Shown here piece after piece: positions 7,505 through 15,027 of a stretch of DNA of 15,027 nucleotides (position 1 is the stretch's first letter; every line of letters begins with the position of its first letter). The stretch covers positions 1-15,027 of the forward strand of contig CAZMAR010000008.1 in assembly GCA_964564635.1 (NCBI GenBank). The letters run 5' to 3'. Position numbers and translations under genes: made by a program. The notes under the pieces are model-generated. The model was not told where the DNA came from and did no database searches. It saw only the letters and a list, made by a program, of their open reading frames with translations. The DNA is from Tepidaquicella sp964564635. GTDB lineage: Bacteria > Bacteroidota > Ignavibacteria > Tepidaquicellales > Tepidaquicellaceae.

Positions 7505-8528
7505 CTATTTTTTTGGAATAATTAAGTTCATAATATTTTAAATACTCTCCTGTCATAACTTTTTTCCACCAATTTTGATTCTCTATATACCATTGAATTG
7601 TATTTTCTATTCCTGTTTCAAAATCATATTTAGGATACCAATTTAGTTCTTTTTGTATTTTTGTGGAATCTATTGCATATCTCCTATCGTGTCCGGGTCT
7701 ATCTTTTACAAACTGAATCAACTCCTCTGATTTATTGAGTTTCTTTAAAATTAATTTTACAATATCAATATTTTGCCATTCGTTATTCCCACCAATATTA
7801 TAAACTTCACCCAATATACCTTTCTCCAATACCTTACAAATTGCATCGCAATGATCCTCCACATATAACCAATCACGAATATTTTTACCGTCACCATAAA
7901 CAGGCAATTTCTCGTTATTTAATGCCTTTGCAATCATTAGAGGAATAAGTTTTTCTGGAAATTGATAAGGTCCATAATTATTTGAACAGCGGGTAATTAA
8001 AACAGGAATTTTATGAGTTCTGAAATATGCAACACATAATAAATCTGCACTTGCTTTGCTCGCGGAATATGGACTGCTGGGGTCCAAAGGTGTATTCTCT
8101 GTAAATTTTATCTCTTTTCTATCTTCAGGTAATGAACCATAAACTTCATCAGTTGAAACCTGTAAAAATTTTTGTAGAGAGAACTTCTTTACAGCATCAA
8201 GTAAAACCTGCGTACCTAAAATATTTGTTATAATAAATTCCCGTGCCCCTAATATACTCCTGTCAACATGGGATTCCGCAGCAAAATTTACAATTGTATC
8301 TACCTGATACTTCTTAATGCATCCTTCAACTTGAACTTCATCACAAATATCACCCTTAACAAAAACATATCTCCTGTCGGATTCAATATCAGCTAAATTT
8401 TCAAGATTACCTGCATAAGTAAGCTTATCATAATTAATCACATTATAGTCAAAATTTTTCAAAAGATACTTTATGAAATTACTTCCAATGAAGCCTGCAC
8501 CGCCAGTAACTAAGATATTTTTAATCAT
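7500..8528 (-). CDS. rfbB: dTDP-glucose 4,6-dehydratase
   Basis: Converts dTDP-glucose to dTDP-4-keto-6-deoxyglucose, the committed intermediate for dTDP-rhamnose and many other deoxysugars of surface polysaccharides. An extended short-chain dehydrogenase of 342 residues, normal for RmlB. The NAD-binding loop GGAGFIGSN is at 9-17, the NFAAESHVDRS segment at 81-91, and the catalytic STDEVYGS with T126, D127 and E128 is in place. Y154 and K158 of YSASK follow, then RCSNNYGPYQFPEKLIPL (180-197) and IRDWLYVEDHC (217-227), all diagnostic of RmlB over other sugar epimerases. No rfbA, rfbC or rfbD is in the window, so the other pathway genes must lie elsewhere or the product feeds another sugar. The ATG at 8528 lies nine bases downstream of the secreted-protein gene; no Shine-Dalgarno sequence is visible. 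Confidence 0.96.
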   Translation of the reverse strand: MIKNILVTGGAGFIGSNFIKYLLKNFDYNVINYDKLTYAGNLENLADIESDRRYVFVKGDICDEVQVEGCIKKYQVDTIVNFAAESHVDRSILGAREFIITNILGTQVLLDAVKKFSLQKFLQVSTDEVYGSLPEDRKEIKFTENTPLDPSSPYSASKASADLLCVAYFRTHKIPVLITRCSNNYGPYQFPEKLIPLMIAKALNNEKLPVYGDGKNIRDWLYVEDHCDAICKVLEKGILGEVYNIGGNNEWQNIDIVKLILKKLNKSEELIQFVKDRPGHDRRYAIDSTKIQKELNWYPKYDFETGIENTIQWYIENQNWWKKVMTGEYLKYYELNYSKKIV

Positions 8529-8537
8529 AATTTATTT

Positions 8538-9269
8538 CTATTTAACGAATAAGCCTGCCTGAATTCCAAGGGAGAAACTAAAACCATCAGCTTTTATCCC
8601 GGAAGGGACATTACTTACTTCAAGAACATCATTCAACTTCCATTTACCAGAGAGAGAGAACCCATAACCAGCACTAACTTTCAGATATAAAAATTTAAAC
8701 ATTTCATATCCAAGACTAATTTGTGGTTGAAGTATAAAAACCTTTTTACTATAATCATTAATCAAAATTTGATTTGAATAAACAGAATCATTGATGAAAG
8801 GATTTATATTCCAATTCTTATAATCTTTTGGATATTTTGCAATGTTTAAACCCAGAGTTCCATAACCAATTAATCCCCCAAATGCGACATCAAACTTTTT
8901 TGAAATTTTTTCAAAATATTCAAGACTGATAGCAGCCCCTGAGTAAGAAAACTTCGCAGACTTAATTGTATTCTGAAATTCAACAGATTTTTCTGTTGAA
9001 AATCCATACCCAATACCTCCAATTCTAAACTTAGAAATCCCCGGTATTATAAGGAAACCACCACCTCCAATATTAAGCATTCCACCTGTAGGCATTTCGG
9101 GAATTCCCATTTTTCGCAATTCATCGTTCAAATCACTCATTGAAGGAATATACCATCCAATTATTGGACCCCCTGAAATAGAAAATTTAGTAAAATCCTG
9201 AGCCCATATAAAAGATTTTGATAAACAAATAACTAGTATAATAAAAATTATAGTAAATCTTCTTTTCAT
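8538..9269 (-). CDS. Secreted beta-rich protein, probable outer-membrane barrel
   Basis: I do not recognise a named family. The 243 residues start with a clear signal peptide (MKRRF, hydrophobic 7-22, then WAQ, cleavage near residue 23). The mature part is rich in glycine, aromatic residues and alternating hydrophobic strands, for example GGGGFLIIPG and RIGGIGYGFS, and ends SFSLGIQAGLFVK. This looks like a small outer-membrane beta-barrel. The phrase PSMSDLNDELRKMGIPEMP, just after the first strand, is the sort of surface or periplasmic helix seen in outer-membrane-protein-like hypothetical proteins of this phylum. No Shine-Dalgarno sequence precedes the ATG at 9269. It lies nine bases upstream of rfbB and is probably co-transcribed, but a functional link to sugar metabolism is unproven. 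Confidence 0.7.
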   Translation of the reverse strand: MKRRFTIIFIILVICLSKSFIWAQDFTKFSISGGPIIGWYIPSMSDLNDELRKMGIPEMPTGGMLNIGGGGFLIIPGISKFRIGGIGYGFSTEKSVEFQNTIKSAKFSYSGAAISLEYFEKISKKFDVAFGGLIGYGTLGLNIAKYPKDYKNWNINPFINDSVYSNQILINDYSKKVFILQPQISLGYEMFKFLYLKVSAGYGFSLSGKWKLNDVLEVSNVPSGIKADGFSFSLGIQAGLFVK

Positions 9270-9749
9270 ATTATGATAAAATTAAAAATTACAGATATTA
9301 AAATTAGTTAATTTTATATTATAATAAAAGTATAATAATTATCGTTATTTCAAGGGAAAGGATTTTGGTAATCTGAAAAGATTCAAATATTTTTAATCTA
9401 TTCAAAATGTTGAAAAAATAAATATAAAGATTGAATTATTACTACGAAAATATATAAACTAACACATTCATTTAATATTTTGACAAGCATGTAAAAAATC
9501 AAATTTAAACTAAATTCCTCATTCCCACTGATTATACTAATTACTAAATTAAAAATAATTTATATTTTTTTCGAAATTATTAATCTATCTCTTTACTGAA
9601 AATTAATACTACATAAAAAAATAGAAAAATTCTTACATATATGTATATTAGTTGCTTCTATTCAATATAAAATCATTTCAGTTTCCACAACAAAAATATG
9701 AAAATCTTGTAAGGTAATGATGCTTTTTTTCTTGCCAATGTAAATAATT
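9270..9749. other. AT-rich gene-free stretch between the OMP gene and the TonB-receptor gene
   Basis: No gene is supported on either strand. The promoter of the minus-strand block that starts at 9269 should lie in the left part. The best I see is TTGAAA on the minus strand at 9353-9348 with AT-rich sequence after it, but no well-spaced -10 box. A TAAATTTG at 9507-9500 lacks a matching TTG upstream. The right part (about 9663-9749) belongs with the neighbouring palindrome and may be part of a dispersed repeat. Confidence 0.5.
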
Positions 9750-9770
9750 GGGGCGTATTGAATACGCCCC
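9750..9770. repeat. GC-rich perfect palindrome (REP-like element or terminator)
   Basis: GGGGCGTATT (9750-9759) and its exact reverse complement AATACGCCCC (9761-9770) flank one G. As a folded strand this gives a strong GC-clamped hairpin with a small loop. It stands out sharply in surrounding DNA that is nearly all A and T. It is 31 bases beyond the TonB-receptor stop codon, so it could act as that gene's terminator, although neither side has a good T-run. From memory, nearly the same palindrome (GGGGCGTATTGCAATACGCC type) is dispersed in several bacterial genomes and is found in or near REP-associated tyrosine transposase genes. No such transposase is in the window. Confidence 0.75.
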
Positions 9771-9801
9771 TAAAATAAATTTAAAATTTTCCTTTATATG
9801 A

Positions 9802-12084
9802 TTAAAACATCGCATTGATACCAATAGATGGAAGTATACCAATACTACGATTTGTTTTAATAATATTCTCATATCTATCCCACCGGTAACTCGTTATATT
9901 CTTTCTGCCTGTAATATTTTGAATGTCAATATATGTAACTAAAGTCCATTTACTGAAATTCCATCTTTTATCCACCCTTATATCAAGAGAGTAATAATCC
10001 GGTAACCTTTCAGAATTGTATAAATTTACATCCTGCGTCCCATTAGTAGGATTAATAGGAGTATACGGTCTTCCACCAACATATCTGAATTTTGATGATA
10101 CTTCCCACCCTTTTCCTAACAGGTAGCCACCATTAAGAATAATTAAATATCTGTTATCATAATCACTATTTCGTTCAATACCATCTAAAGATTTATACTT
10201 AACTTCAAATAATGACAAACTTATATTTCCATAAAATCTTTCAGTTAATTTTTTTTGTAAAAATAATTCAATTCCCCTTGAATATCCTATACCTGCTGAA
10301 ACCAAGGGTTCGAGACCAAAGTTGCTCCTTGTTTCAAAATCAGAACCTGAATTCAAGAGAATAAAATATGGTCGTATAGTACTGACTGGATAGTCGCTAT
10401 ATCTTTTGTAATAAATCTCCAATGTTACTTTAATATCTTCTTTGGGAAAGTAGTCAAATCCAAAGATATAATGCTCAGCTTTTATGTTTGTGAGATTTCT
10501 GTTTTGAGAGTTAGATACTAACCATATATATGCTGGAGATTGATAAAATATACCATAACTACCATTAATAAAAAGATTTTTCATTAGTAAATAAGATGCG
10601 GAAACTCGCGGAGAAAGATAGAATTTTTTATTAATGAATTCGAAATAATCTAATCTTAGTCCAGTATTTAATGTCAATCTATTAAAAAATTTATTTGTAA
10701 TATTTAAATACCCAAAAGACTTTATTGAAGAATTATCTTGTTTAAAATCAACTCCTGGAATAATTACAGGATTTGGATCAATAAAAAGTAGAGTGTCAGG
10801 AAGTGAAAATACTTGATTTTCAAAACTTATAAATTTTATTCCTGCCCCCAGAGAAATTTGTGCATTATTTTTAAAAATATAAAATATTTCTGATTTTATT
10901 TCAGTTTCACTTTCCTTAGAATTATTTTTAAATACTTCCTGAAAATCTTGATTTCTGCCCGAGAAATCAAAGTCTTTATGATTCCTTGTAAGAGTAAATA
11001 AAGCATAAGAACGAGAGGAAAATATTGTTCGTAACTCAAATGAATTAAAATATCCCCATTGATTATTTTTCAGAATTCTCTCATTGTCTTTTCTTTTTTC
11101 TTCCGTGTCATTATTAAATCTGACTTTATCAAAATTTCCAAAACTATTAACCGTTAGTGAAATATTTTGATTAAAATCATAAACTCCTTTAAATTGATAG
11201 GAATTATACTCTGGTACAAATCCAAAACCTGCAGAATTAAAAACCAAATCTAAATAACTTCTTCTGATAGAAAACAAAAAAGACCCTTGTTTTTTAGAAC
11301 CAATTGGCCCTTCAAAAACACCACCAAAACCAGTTGCACTTAAATTAATATTACCAGAAAATCCTGACCTATTCCCTTCCCTTAATTTCAATTCAATAAC
11401 TGATGATAATCTATCGCCGTATCTCGCAGAGAATCCTCCAGTAATAAAATTTACTTCCTTTATAAAATCAAGGTTAATTATGCTGATAGGACCACCAGTT
11501 GCGCCCTGCGTCCCAAAATGATTTATATTCTGTGCCGCAGCATTATCTATCAAGAATAAATTCTCTGACGGGGACCCGCCTCGTACAATTAAATCATTTC
11601 TGCCATCATTAATAAAAGAAACACCAGGTAAAGATTGAACCACTCTCCCTACATCTTCAAATCCACCCGGAAATCTTCTAATTTCCTCATTATCAAATTT
11701 TTTATACGAAATGTTTATATCCTGTGGCTTTATAAAGGATTCGGCTTCAACTGTAATTTCTTCCGTCTGAATTATCTGCAATTCTGCAATATATTCCATC
11801 GGTCTACCGGAATTAATAACTATGTCATTCACTACAATCGTGTTGAAACCGAATGCAGAAAATCTTACATTATAAACCCCGGGCTCGACTTTGTCAAAAT
11901 AAAAATAACCATTCTCATCAGTACCTGTCTTTAAATCAAGATTTATTATCTCTACTATAGCATCTGGAATAGGTTGTCTGGAAAATTTATCTAAAGTTCT
12001 ACCTGTAAAGACACCAGTTGTTTGTGCAAATATTTTAGTAATAAATAAGATATTTATAAAAATGATAATATATAACTTTTTCAT
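9802..12084 (-). CDS. TonB-dependent receptor with N-terminal carboxypeptidase-regulatory-like domain
   Basis: Outer-membrane active-transport receptor, 760 residues. A signal peptide ends at IFA-Q (cleavage after residue 20). Next is a carboxypeptidase-D regulatory-like beta domain (about 23-103: GVFTGRTLDKFSRQPIPDA then TDENGYFYFDKVEPGVYNV). Then a TonB-box-like EEITVEA (108-114). The plug domain (about 125-235) includes VVQSLPGVSF, DLIVRGGSPSENLFLIDN and GGFSARYGDRLSS. The barrel fills 240-760, has regular amphipathic strands and ends in phenylalanine, the usual signal for the BAM machinery. The substrate cannot be told from sequence; there is no SusD partner next to it, so a glycan-uptake pair is not supported. 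It is probably transcribed alone, flanked by 151 bases upstream and the 9750 palindrome downstream. No Shine-Dalgarno sequence is seen at the ATG. Confidence 0.93.
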   Translation of the reverse strand: MKKLYIIIFINILFITKIFAQTTGVFTGRTLDKFSRQPIPDAIVEIINLDLKTGTDENGYFYFDKVEPGVYNVRFSAFGFNTIVVNDIVINSGRPMEYIAELQIIQTEEITVEAESFIKPQDINISYKKFDNEEIRRFPGGFEDVGRVVQSLPGVSFINDGRNDLIVRGGSPSENLFLIDNAAAQNINHFGTQGATGGPISIINLDFIKEVNFITGGFSARYGDRLSSVIELKLREGNRSGFSGNINLSATGFGGVFEGPIGSKKQGSFLFSIRRSYLDLVFNSAGFGFVPEYNSYQFKGVYDFNQNISLTVNSFGNFDKVRFNNDTEEKRKDNERILKNNQWGYFNSFELRTIFSSRSYALFTLTRNHKDFDFSGRNQDFQEVFKNNSKESETEIKSEIFYIFKNNAQISLGAGIKFISFENQVFSLPDTLLFIDPNPVIIPGVDFKQDNSSIKSFGYLNITNKFFNRLTLNTGLRLDYFEFINKKFYLSPRVSASYLLMKNLFINGSYGIFYQSPAYIWLVSNSQNRNLTNIKAEHYIFGFDYFPKEDIKVTLEIYYKRYSDYPVSTIRPYFILLNSGSDFETRSNFGLEPLVSAGIGYSRGIELFLQKKLTERFYGNISLSLFEVKYKSLDGIERNSDYDNRYLIILNGGYLLGKGWEVSSKFRYVGGRPYTPINPTNGTQDVNLYNSERLPDYYSLDIRVDKRWNFSKWTLVTYIDIQNITGRKNITSYRWDRYENIIKTNRSIGILPSIGINAMF

Positions 12085-12184
12085 ACTTTATAGATTTCAA
12101 TATTTTAAGATAAAAACAGATATATAATCTATACAGTTCCTTAAGTTTAAAGGTAATGTATCCTCTAAATCTTATATAATTTTT

Positions 12185-12227
12185 ATAAAAAATATTTTTT
12201 ATTTAGGGGGAAAATTTTTTCCTTTAA
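12185..12227 (-). terminator. Possible AT-rich terminator after metH
   Basis: In the gap between metH and the TonB-receptor gene, the minus strand reads GGAAAAAATTTTCC (12222-12209), a short self-complementary segment. After five bases of C and T and some A, it reaches a perfect 18-base AT palindrome (12185-12202). The first hairpin has two G-C pairs per arm, and T runs follow. It is a plausible but weak stop for metH transcription. The same 151-base gap must also contain the TonB-receptor promoter, which I could not pinpoint. Confidence 0.25.
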
Positions 12228-12235
12228 TAAATTAA

Positions 12236-14056
12236 TTATGATTCTTTTTCTGAAAACTTTCGTAAATCAAATATTAATTCCCTACAAATTTCTCTTAAAT
12301 CATCATCAATTTTATAAATAGGAAGTATCTTACCTGCGTTTACAATTGCAATATCAAGTCCCGATGAGATTGCATAATGCATAAAAACAGAATTTAAAAC
12401 AATCCTCGCTTTTTCATTTAACCCATAAGAACAATTACTAATACCAAGTAGTGTTTTTGCATCTGGGATTAATTTTTTAATATACTTAATCGCTTCAAAT
12501 GTTTCGACTGCGCTTTTTCTTAATTCTTCAGCGCCAGTACCCAGGGGAAAAGTCAGCATATCATATATCAAATCATTATCTCTTAATCCATATTCTTTTA
12601 TAGCATAGTCTCTTATTCTTAAAACTATAGAAACTTTTTTGTCAACAGTATAAGCCTGTCCTTCTTCATCAATCGGGAGAAGAATTACCGCAGCACCAAA
12701 CTCTTTTGCAAGAGAAAGAATTCTACCTGCTTTATCAGTACCATCTTCAAAATTAACAGAATTTATAATTGCCCTTCCGCCATAATTCTTTAGTGCTATC
12801 TCTATAACCAGGGGATTGGTTGAATCTATCATCAGAGGTGCGGAAATAAACCTGTTAAATCTTTTTACAATTTCATACATATCTCTTATCTCATCTCTAC
12901 CAGTATATATAACTGATAAATCCAAAATATGTGCACCTTCCTGAATTTGCTTTTTTGCTAATTCAACAATAGCATCATAATCTTCATTTTCAAGTAATAT
13001 TCTGAATTGTTTTGAACCATTAGCATTACATCTCTCTCCAACAATTACAGGTGGAATATCAATTTTTAGTGGAACGACAGAAAATAATGATGAAACAGAA
13101 GATGAGTAATTTATTTCCCGATATTTTGGTGCAAGTTTCCCTGCAACATCTACTAATGATTTTATATGAGATGTGGTTGTGCCACAACATCCGCCTATTA
13201 CATTCACACCAAGTTCTGAAACAAAATAAGTCATCCATTGTTTTAATTCTTCCTCTGACAATTTATAACACATTTTACCATTGATACTCTCTGGTATACC
13301 TGCATTAGGCATACAAAAAACATATTTTTTTGAACTGCTACATATATACCTCAAACTTTCTTCCATCTCTTTTGGACCTGTGGCACAATTTAATCCGAAA
13401 ATATCTACAATATCATAAGGCTCAATTGCAGTATAAGCTGTTGAAATATCAGTACCAAGTAGCATTGTTCCTGATGATTCAATCGTAACAGAAACTATTA
13501 TTGGAAGCTTAATTTTCTTCTCTTTAAAAATTTTCTGTATAGCGGAAAGAGCAGCTTTAATTTGCAATAAGTCCTGACAGGTTTCAATACAAATAATATC
13601 TATACCACCATCTACTAAACCATTAATCTGCCTGTAAAATGCCAATTCCATATTGTAAAAAGAAATATGTCCCAGAGAAGGTAATTTCGAAGTAGGACCA
13701 ACAGACCCAGCAACAAAACGAGGTTTATCAGCAGTGGAAAATTCATTTGAACATTCTTTTGCAATCTTTGCAGCAAGAAAAGAAAGCTCATAATCAAGTT
13801 CCGGTATATCATACTCTGCAAGAGTAATAAAAGATGACCCAAATGAATTTGTCTCAATCACATCTGCCCCTGCTTCAAGAAAAGAATAATGTAAACTTTT
13901 AATAATGTCTGGTTTTGATTTACAAAGGTATTCATTACATCCTTCAAATTGCTTCCCTCCAAAATCATCAGCAGTTAATTTATAATTCTGAATATTTGTA
14001 CCTGTTGCACCATCAAAAACCACAACCTTTTCTTTTAATAATTGTAAAAAATCCAT
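12236..14056 (-). CDS. metH: Methionine synthase, homocysteine and methyl-THF modules only (B12 domain absent)
   Basis: A 606-residue protein made of the first two modules of cobalamin-dependent methionine synthase. Residues 1 to about 310 are the homocysteine methyltransferase barrel: VFDGATGTNIQ at the start and zinc ligands C224 (GLNCATG), C290 and C291 (GGCCGTT), all present. Residues about 330-595 are the methyltetrahydrofolate (pterin-binding) barrel, with VGERCNANGSK (339-349), PLMIDSTNPLVIE (407-419), INSVNFEDG (431-439) and LLGISNCSYGLN (536-547). The protein stops after this module. The usual B12-binding and AdoMet reactivation domains (full MetH is about 1200 residues) are missing, and the 151 bases downstream cannot encode them. 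Both catalytic modules look undamaged, so a separate B12 protein elsewhere may complete the enzyme. No Shine-Dalgarno sequence precedes the ATG at 14056. Confidence 0.9.
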   Translation of the reverse strand: MDFLQLLKEKVVVFDGATGTNIQNYKLTADDFGGKQFEGCNEYLCKSKPDIIKSLHYSFLEAGADVIETNSFGSSFITLAEYDIPELDYELSFLAAKIAKECSNEFSTADKPRFVAGSVGPTSKLPSLGHISFYNMELAFYRQINGLVDGGIDIICIETCQDLLQIKAALSAIQKIFKEKKIKLPIIVSVTIESSGTMLLGTDISTAYTAIEPYDIVDIFGLNCATGPKEMEESLRYICSSSKKYVFCMPNAGIPESINGKMCYKLSEEELKQWMTYFVSELGVNVIGGCCGTTTSHIKSLVDVAGKLAPKYREINYSSSVSSLFSVVPLKIDIPPVIVGERCNANGSKQFRILLENEDYDAIVELAKKQIQEGAHILDLSVIYTGRDEIRDMYEIVKRFNRFISAPLMIDSTNPLVIEIALKNYGGRAIINSVNFEDGTDKAGRILSLAKEFGAAVILLPIDEEGQAYTVDKKVSIVLRIRDYAIKEYGLRDNDLIYDMLTFPLGTGAEELRKSAVETFEAIKYIKKLIPDAKTLLGISNCSYGLNEKARIVLNSVFMHYAISSGLDIAIVNAGKILPIYKIDDDLREICRELIFDLRKFSEKES

Positions 14057-14120
14057 AACTTAAATAATATTCAAATTATTAAATAGTAATGTAAGTATCA
14101 AGGCTGTGTATTTAATGAAA

Positions 14121-14150
14121 AATATAACAATTAATTCATTTGTCTTTCAA
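14121..14150 (-). promoter_or_regulatory. Candidate metH promoter
   Basis: On the minus strand, TTGAAA (14150-14145) is followed after 18 bases by TATATT (14126-14121) and further T. This fits a sigma70-like pattern and approximates TTG-N21-TAnnTTTT. Transcription would start near 14113, leaving an untranslated leader of about 57 bases. No riboswitch such as a SAM or cobalamin element fits in that short AT-rich leader. Confidence 0.4.
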
Positions 14151-14192
14151 TTTACAAGAATAATTTTTAAGTTTAAACCGAAGAGATAATTA

Positions 14193-14804
14193 ATGAGAAT
14201 TAACAAATTTTTAATTTACATTTTTTTAACCTCTATCACTCTTTTCATTTTAATAAATTATTCCTGTGAAACCCCAACGCAACTATTTTGCTGGTATGAT
14301 ACAACATATAATAGTGGATATATAGACAATATTCTGGTCCTTGCTCTTGTGAAAGATTTAGAATATAGAAATGCTTATGAAAATCAAATGGTAAATTTGC
14401 TAACAAAAAGAGGTATAAATTCCATACCCTCATTGAAAATCTTATCCCCTGCAATAACTTATACAGAGGAAGATTTTGATACTTTACTCGCTCAAAATAA
14501 TTTAGAAGCAATAATATTTATAAAATATCTTGGAACTGAGGTAGAAAAAACTGATGCAAAGGGAAGGACATTTTATAAATATTATAAAAATACTTTAAAA
14601 TCAACAATGAGAAAAGGATACTATGAAATACACAGAACAGTAATTGTAGAAATTTCATTATTCACATCAAGTAATGGGAAAATTATCTGGTTAGCGACTG
14701 CTAAAACGACAAATGCTTATGATGTAAATGACCTTGCTAACTCACTTGCAAAAGAAATAATAAGTAACTTAGAGGGGAAAAAGATAATAAAAGGACTGAA
14801 TTAA
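14193..14804 (+). CDS. Putative lipoprotein, DUF4136-like
   Basis: A 203-residue protein, the only clear plus-strand gene here. It begins with a basic residue pair and a long hydrophobic stretch (8-22), then INYSC, with cysteine 25 a likely lipidation site. The lipobox is loose (asparagine and tyrosine at -3 and -2), so a plain signal peptide or anchor is possible. The mature part alternates strands and helices: ILVLALVKDLEYRNAYENQM, then ITYTEEDFDTLLAQN, then GKIIWLATAKTTNAY, ending in an amphipathic helix. That layout recalls small DUF4136-type periplasmic lipoproteins, in which a newly made paralog-like domain is repeated in many envelope proteins of unknown role. The similarity is by eye only. 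AAGAGA six bases before the ATG at 14193 is a reasonable ribosome binding site. It is divergent from metH and converges on the tRNA genes. Confidence 0.75.
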   Translation: MRINKFLIYIFLTSITLFILINYSCETPTQLFCWYDTTYNSGYIDNILVLALVKDLEYRNAYENQMVNLLTKRGINSIPSLKILSPAITYTEEDFDTLLAQNNLEAIIFIKYLGTEVEKTDAKGRTFYKYYKNTLKSTMRKGYYEIHRTVIVEISLFTSSNGKIIWLATAKTTNAYDVNDLANSLAKEIISNLEGKKIIKGLN

Positions 14805-14838
14805 ATAACAGAAAAAATATATCGTTATTAAAAAATAG

Positions 14839-14911
14839 AGGCGTCGATCGGATTCGAACCGATGAATAACAGTTTTGCAGACTGCTCCCTTAGCCACTTG
14901 GGTACGACGCC
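14839..14911 (-). tRNA. tRNA-Cys (GCA)
   Basis: The minus strand folds as a complete cloverleaf. The acceptor arm GGCGTCG (14911-14905) pairs with CGACGCC (14846-14840). The anticodon stem-loop is GCAGT-CTGCAAA-ACTGT with anticodon GCA. The T arm contains GGTTCGAATCC. The discriminator base is U, as required for cysteine tRNA. CCA is not encoded; TCTATTTTTT follows at once and may end the transcript. It lies 47 bases downstream of tRNA-Gly and is probably on the same transcript. Confidence 0.97.
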
Positions 14912-14958
14912 TTATAAAAAATTTAATTATTAAAAGAACTGCCTCTATAAAAAACTTG

Positions 14959-15027
<69 letters not shown>

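Noticed and set aside
9500..9507. TAAATTTG on the minus strand as promoter of the outer-membrane protein gene
   Set aside because: It has no TTG at the right spacing upstream and lies about 230 bases from the start codon.
9678..9872. Minus-strand 64-codon open frame across the TonB-receptor end
   Set aside because: It overlaps the real C-terminus of the receptor in another frame and runs through the palindrome; the translation has no family features.
11635..11934. Plus-strand 99-codon open frame
   Set aside because: It is antisense to the regulatory-like domain and plug of the TonB-dependent receptor, which are well supported.
12085..12235. Missing B12 domain of metH hidden downstream by a frameshift
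   Set aside because: The gap is only 151 bases of AT-rich DNA with palindromes, far too short, and is followed by the complete start of the TonB-receptor gene.
13051..13857. Open frames opposite or shifted within metH (13051-13284 plus, 13615-13857 minus)
   Set aside because: They fall inside the intact methionine synthase modules and their translations show no recognisable features.
14057..14120. SAM or cobalamin riboswitch before metH
   Set aside because: The leader is under about 100 bases, nearly all A and T, and shows no conserved riboswitch core.

Overview
The window comes from an AT-rich bacterial chromosome, most likely of the Bacteroidota/Ignavibacteriota/Chlorobiota group. Four things point there. 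There is a GldA-GldF-GldG type ABC cluster. There is a TonB-dependent receptor with an N-terminal carboxypeptidase-regulatory-like domain. Several intergenic regions carry promoters of the form TTG-N20-TAnnTTTG. About half of the starts lack a clear Shine-Dalgarno sequence. The exact lineage cannot be fixed by eye, but the 339 bases of 16S rRNA at the left edge would settle it. Almost everything is on the minus strand; the one clear plus-strand gene is a small putative lipoprotein at 14193-14804.

From left to right: the 5' part of a 16S rRNA gene (1-339, minus) has a leader with a boxA-like element and a very good promoter at 456-486. The promoter's -35 lies in one arm of a perfect 15-bp inverted repeat. 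Next come about 850 bases of AT-rich DNA with no intact gene and, at most, two short decayed-looking reading frames. A long minus-strand block (9269 down to 1378) then reads, in transcription order: a secreted beta-rich, probably outer-membrane protein; dTDP-glucose 4,6-dehydratase (rfbB); an ABC exporter-like set (ATPase, ABC-2 permease, GldG-like subunit, DUF4340 protein); and the two phospholipid-entry enzymes PlsY and GpsA. GpsA makes glycerol 3-phosphate and PlsY acylates it, so these two adjacent genes form the first steps of phosphatidic acid synthesis.

A gap of about 530 bases (9270-9801) contains a GC-rich perfect palindrome resembling a REP-type element. Upstream of it lies a 760-residue TonB-dependent receptor, then a short methionine synthase (606 residues) that has only the homocysteine and methyltetrahydrofolate modules and no B12-binding or reactivation domain. 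The lipoprotein gene diverges from it. The right edge holds tRNA-Cys(GCA) and a 5'-truncated tRNA-Gly(GCC), both minus.

The window is mostly cell-envelope and housekeeping genes. I see no CRISPR array, no intact mobile element, no phage genes and no clear new defence or biosynthetic system. The points most worth a second look are the inverted repeat at the rRNA promoter, the methionine synthase without a B12 domain, the REP-like palindrome, and the shared promoter architecture.
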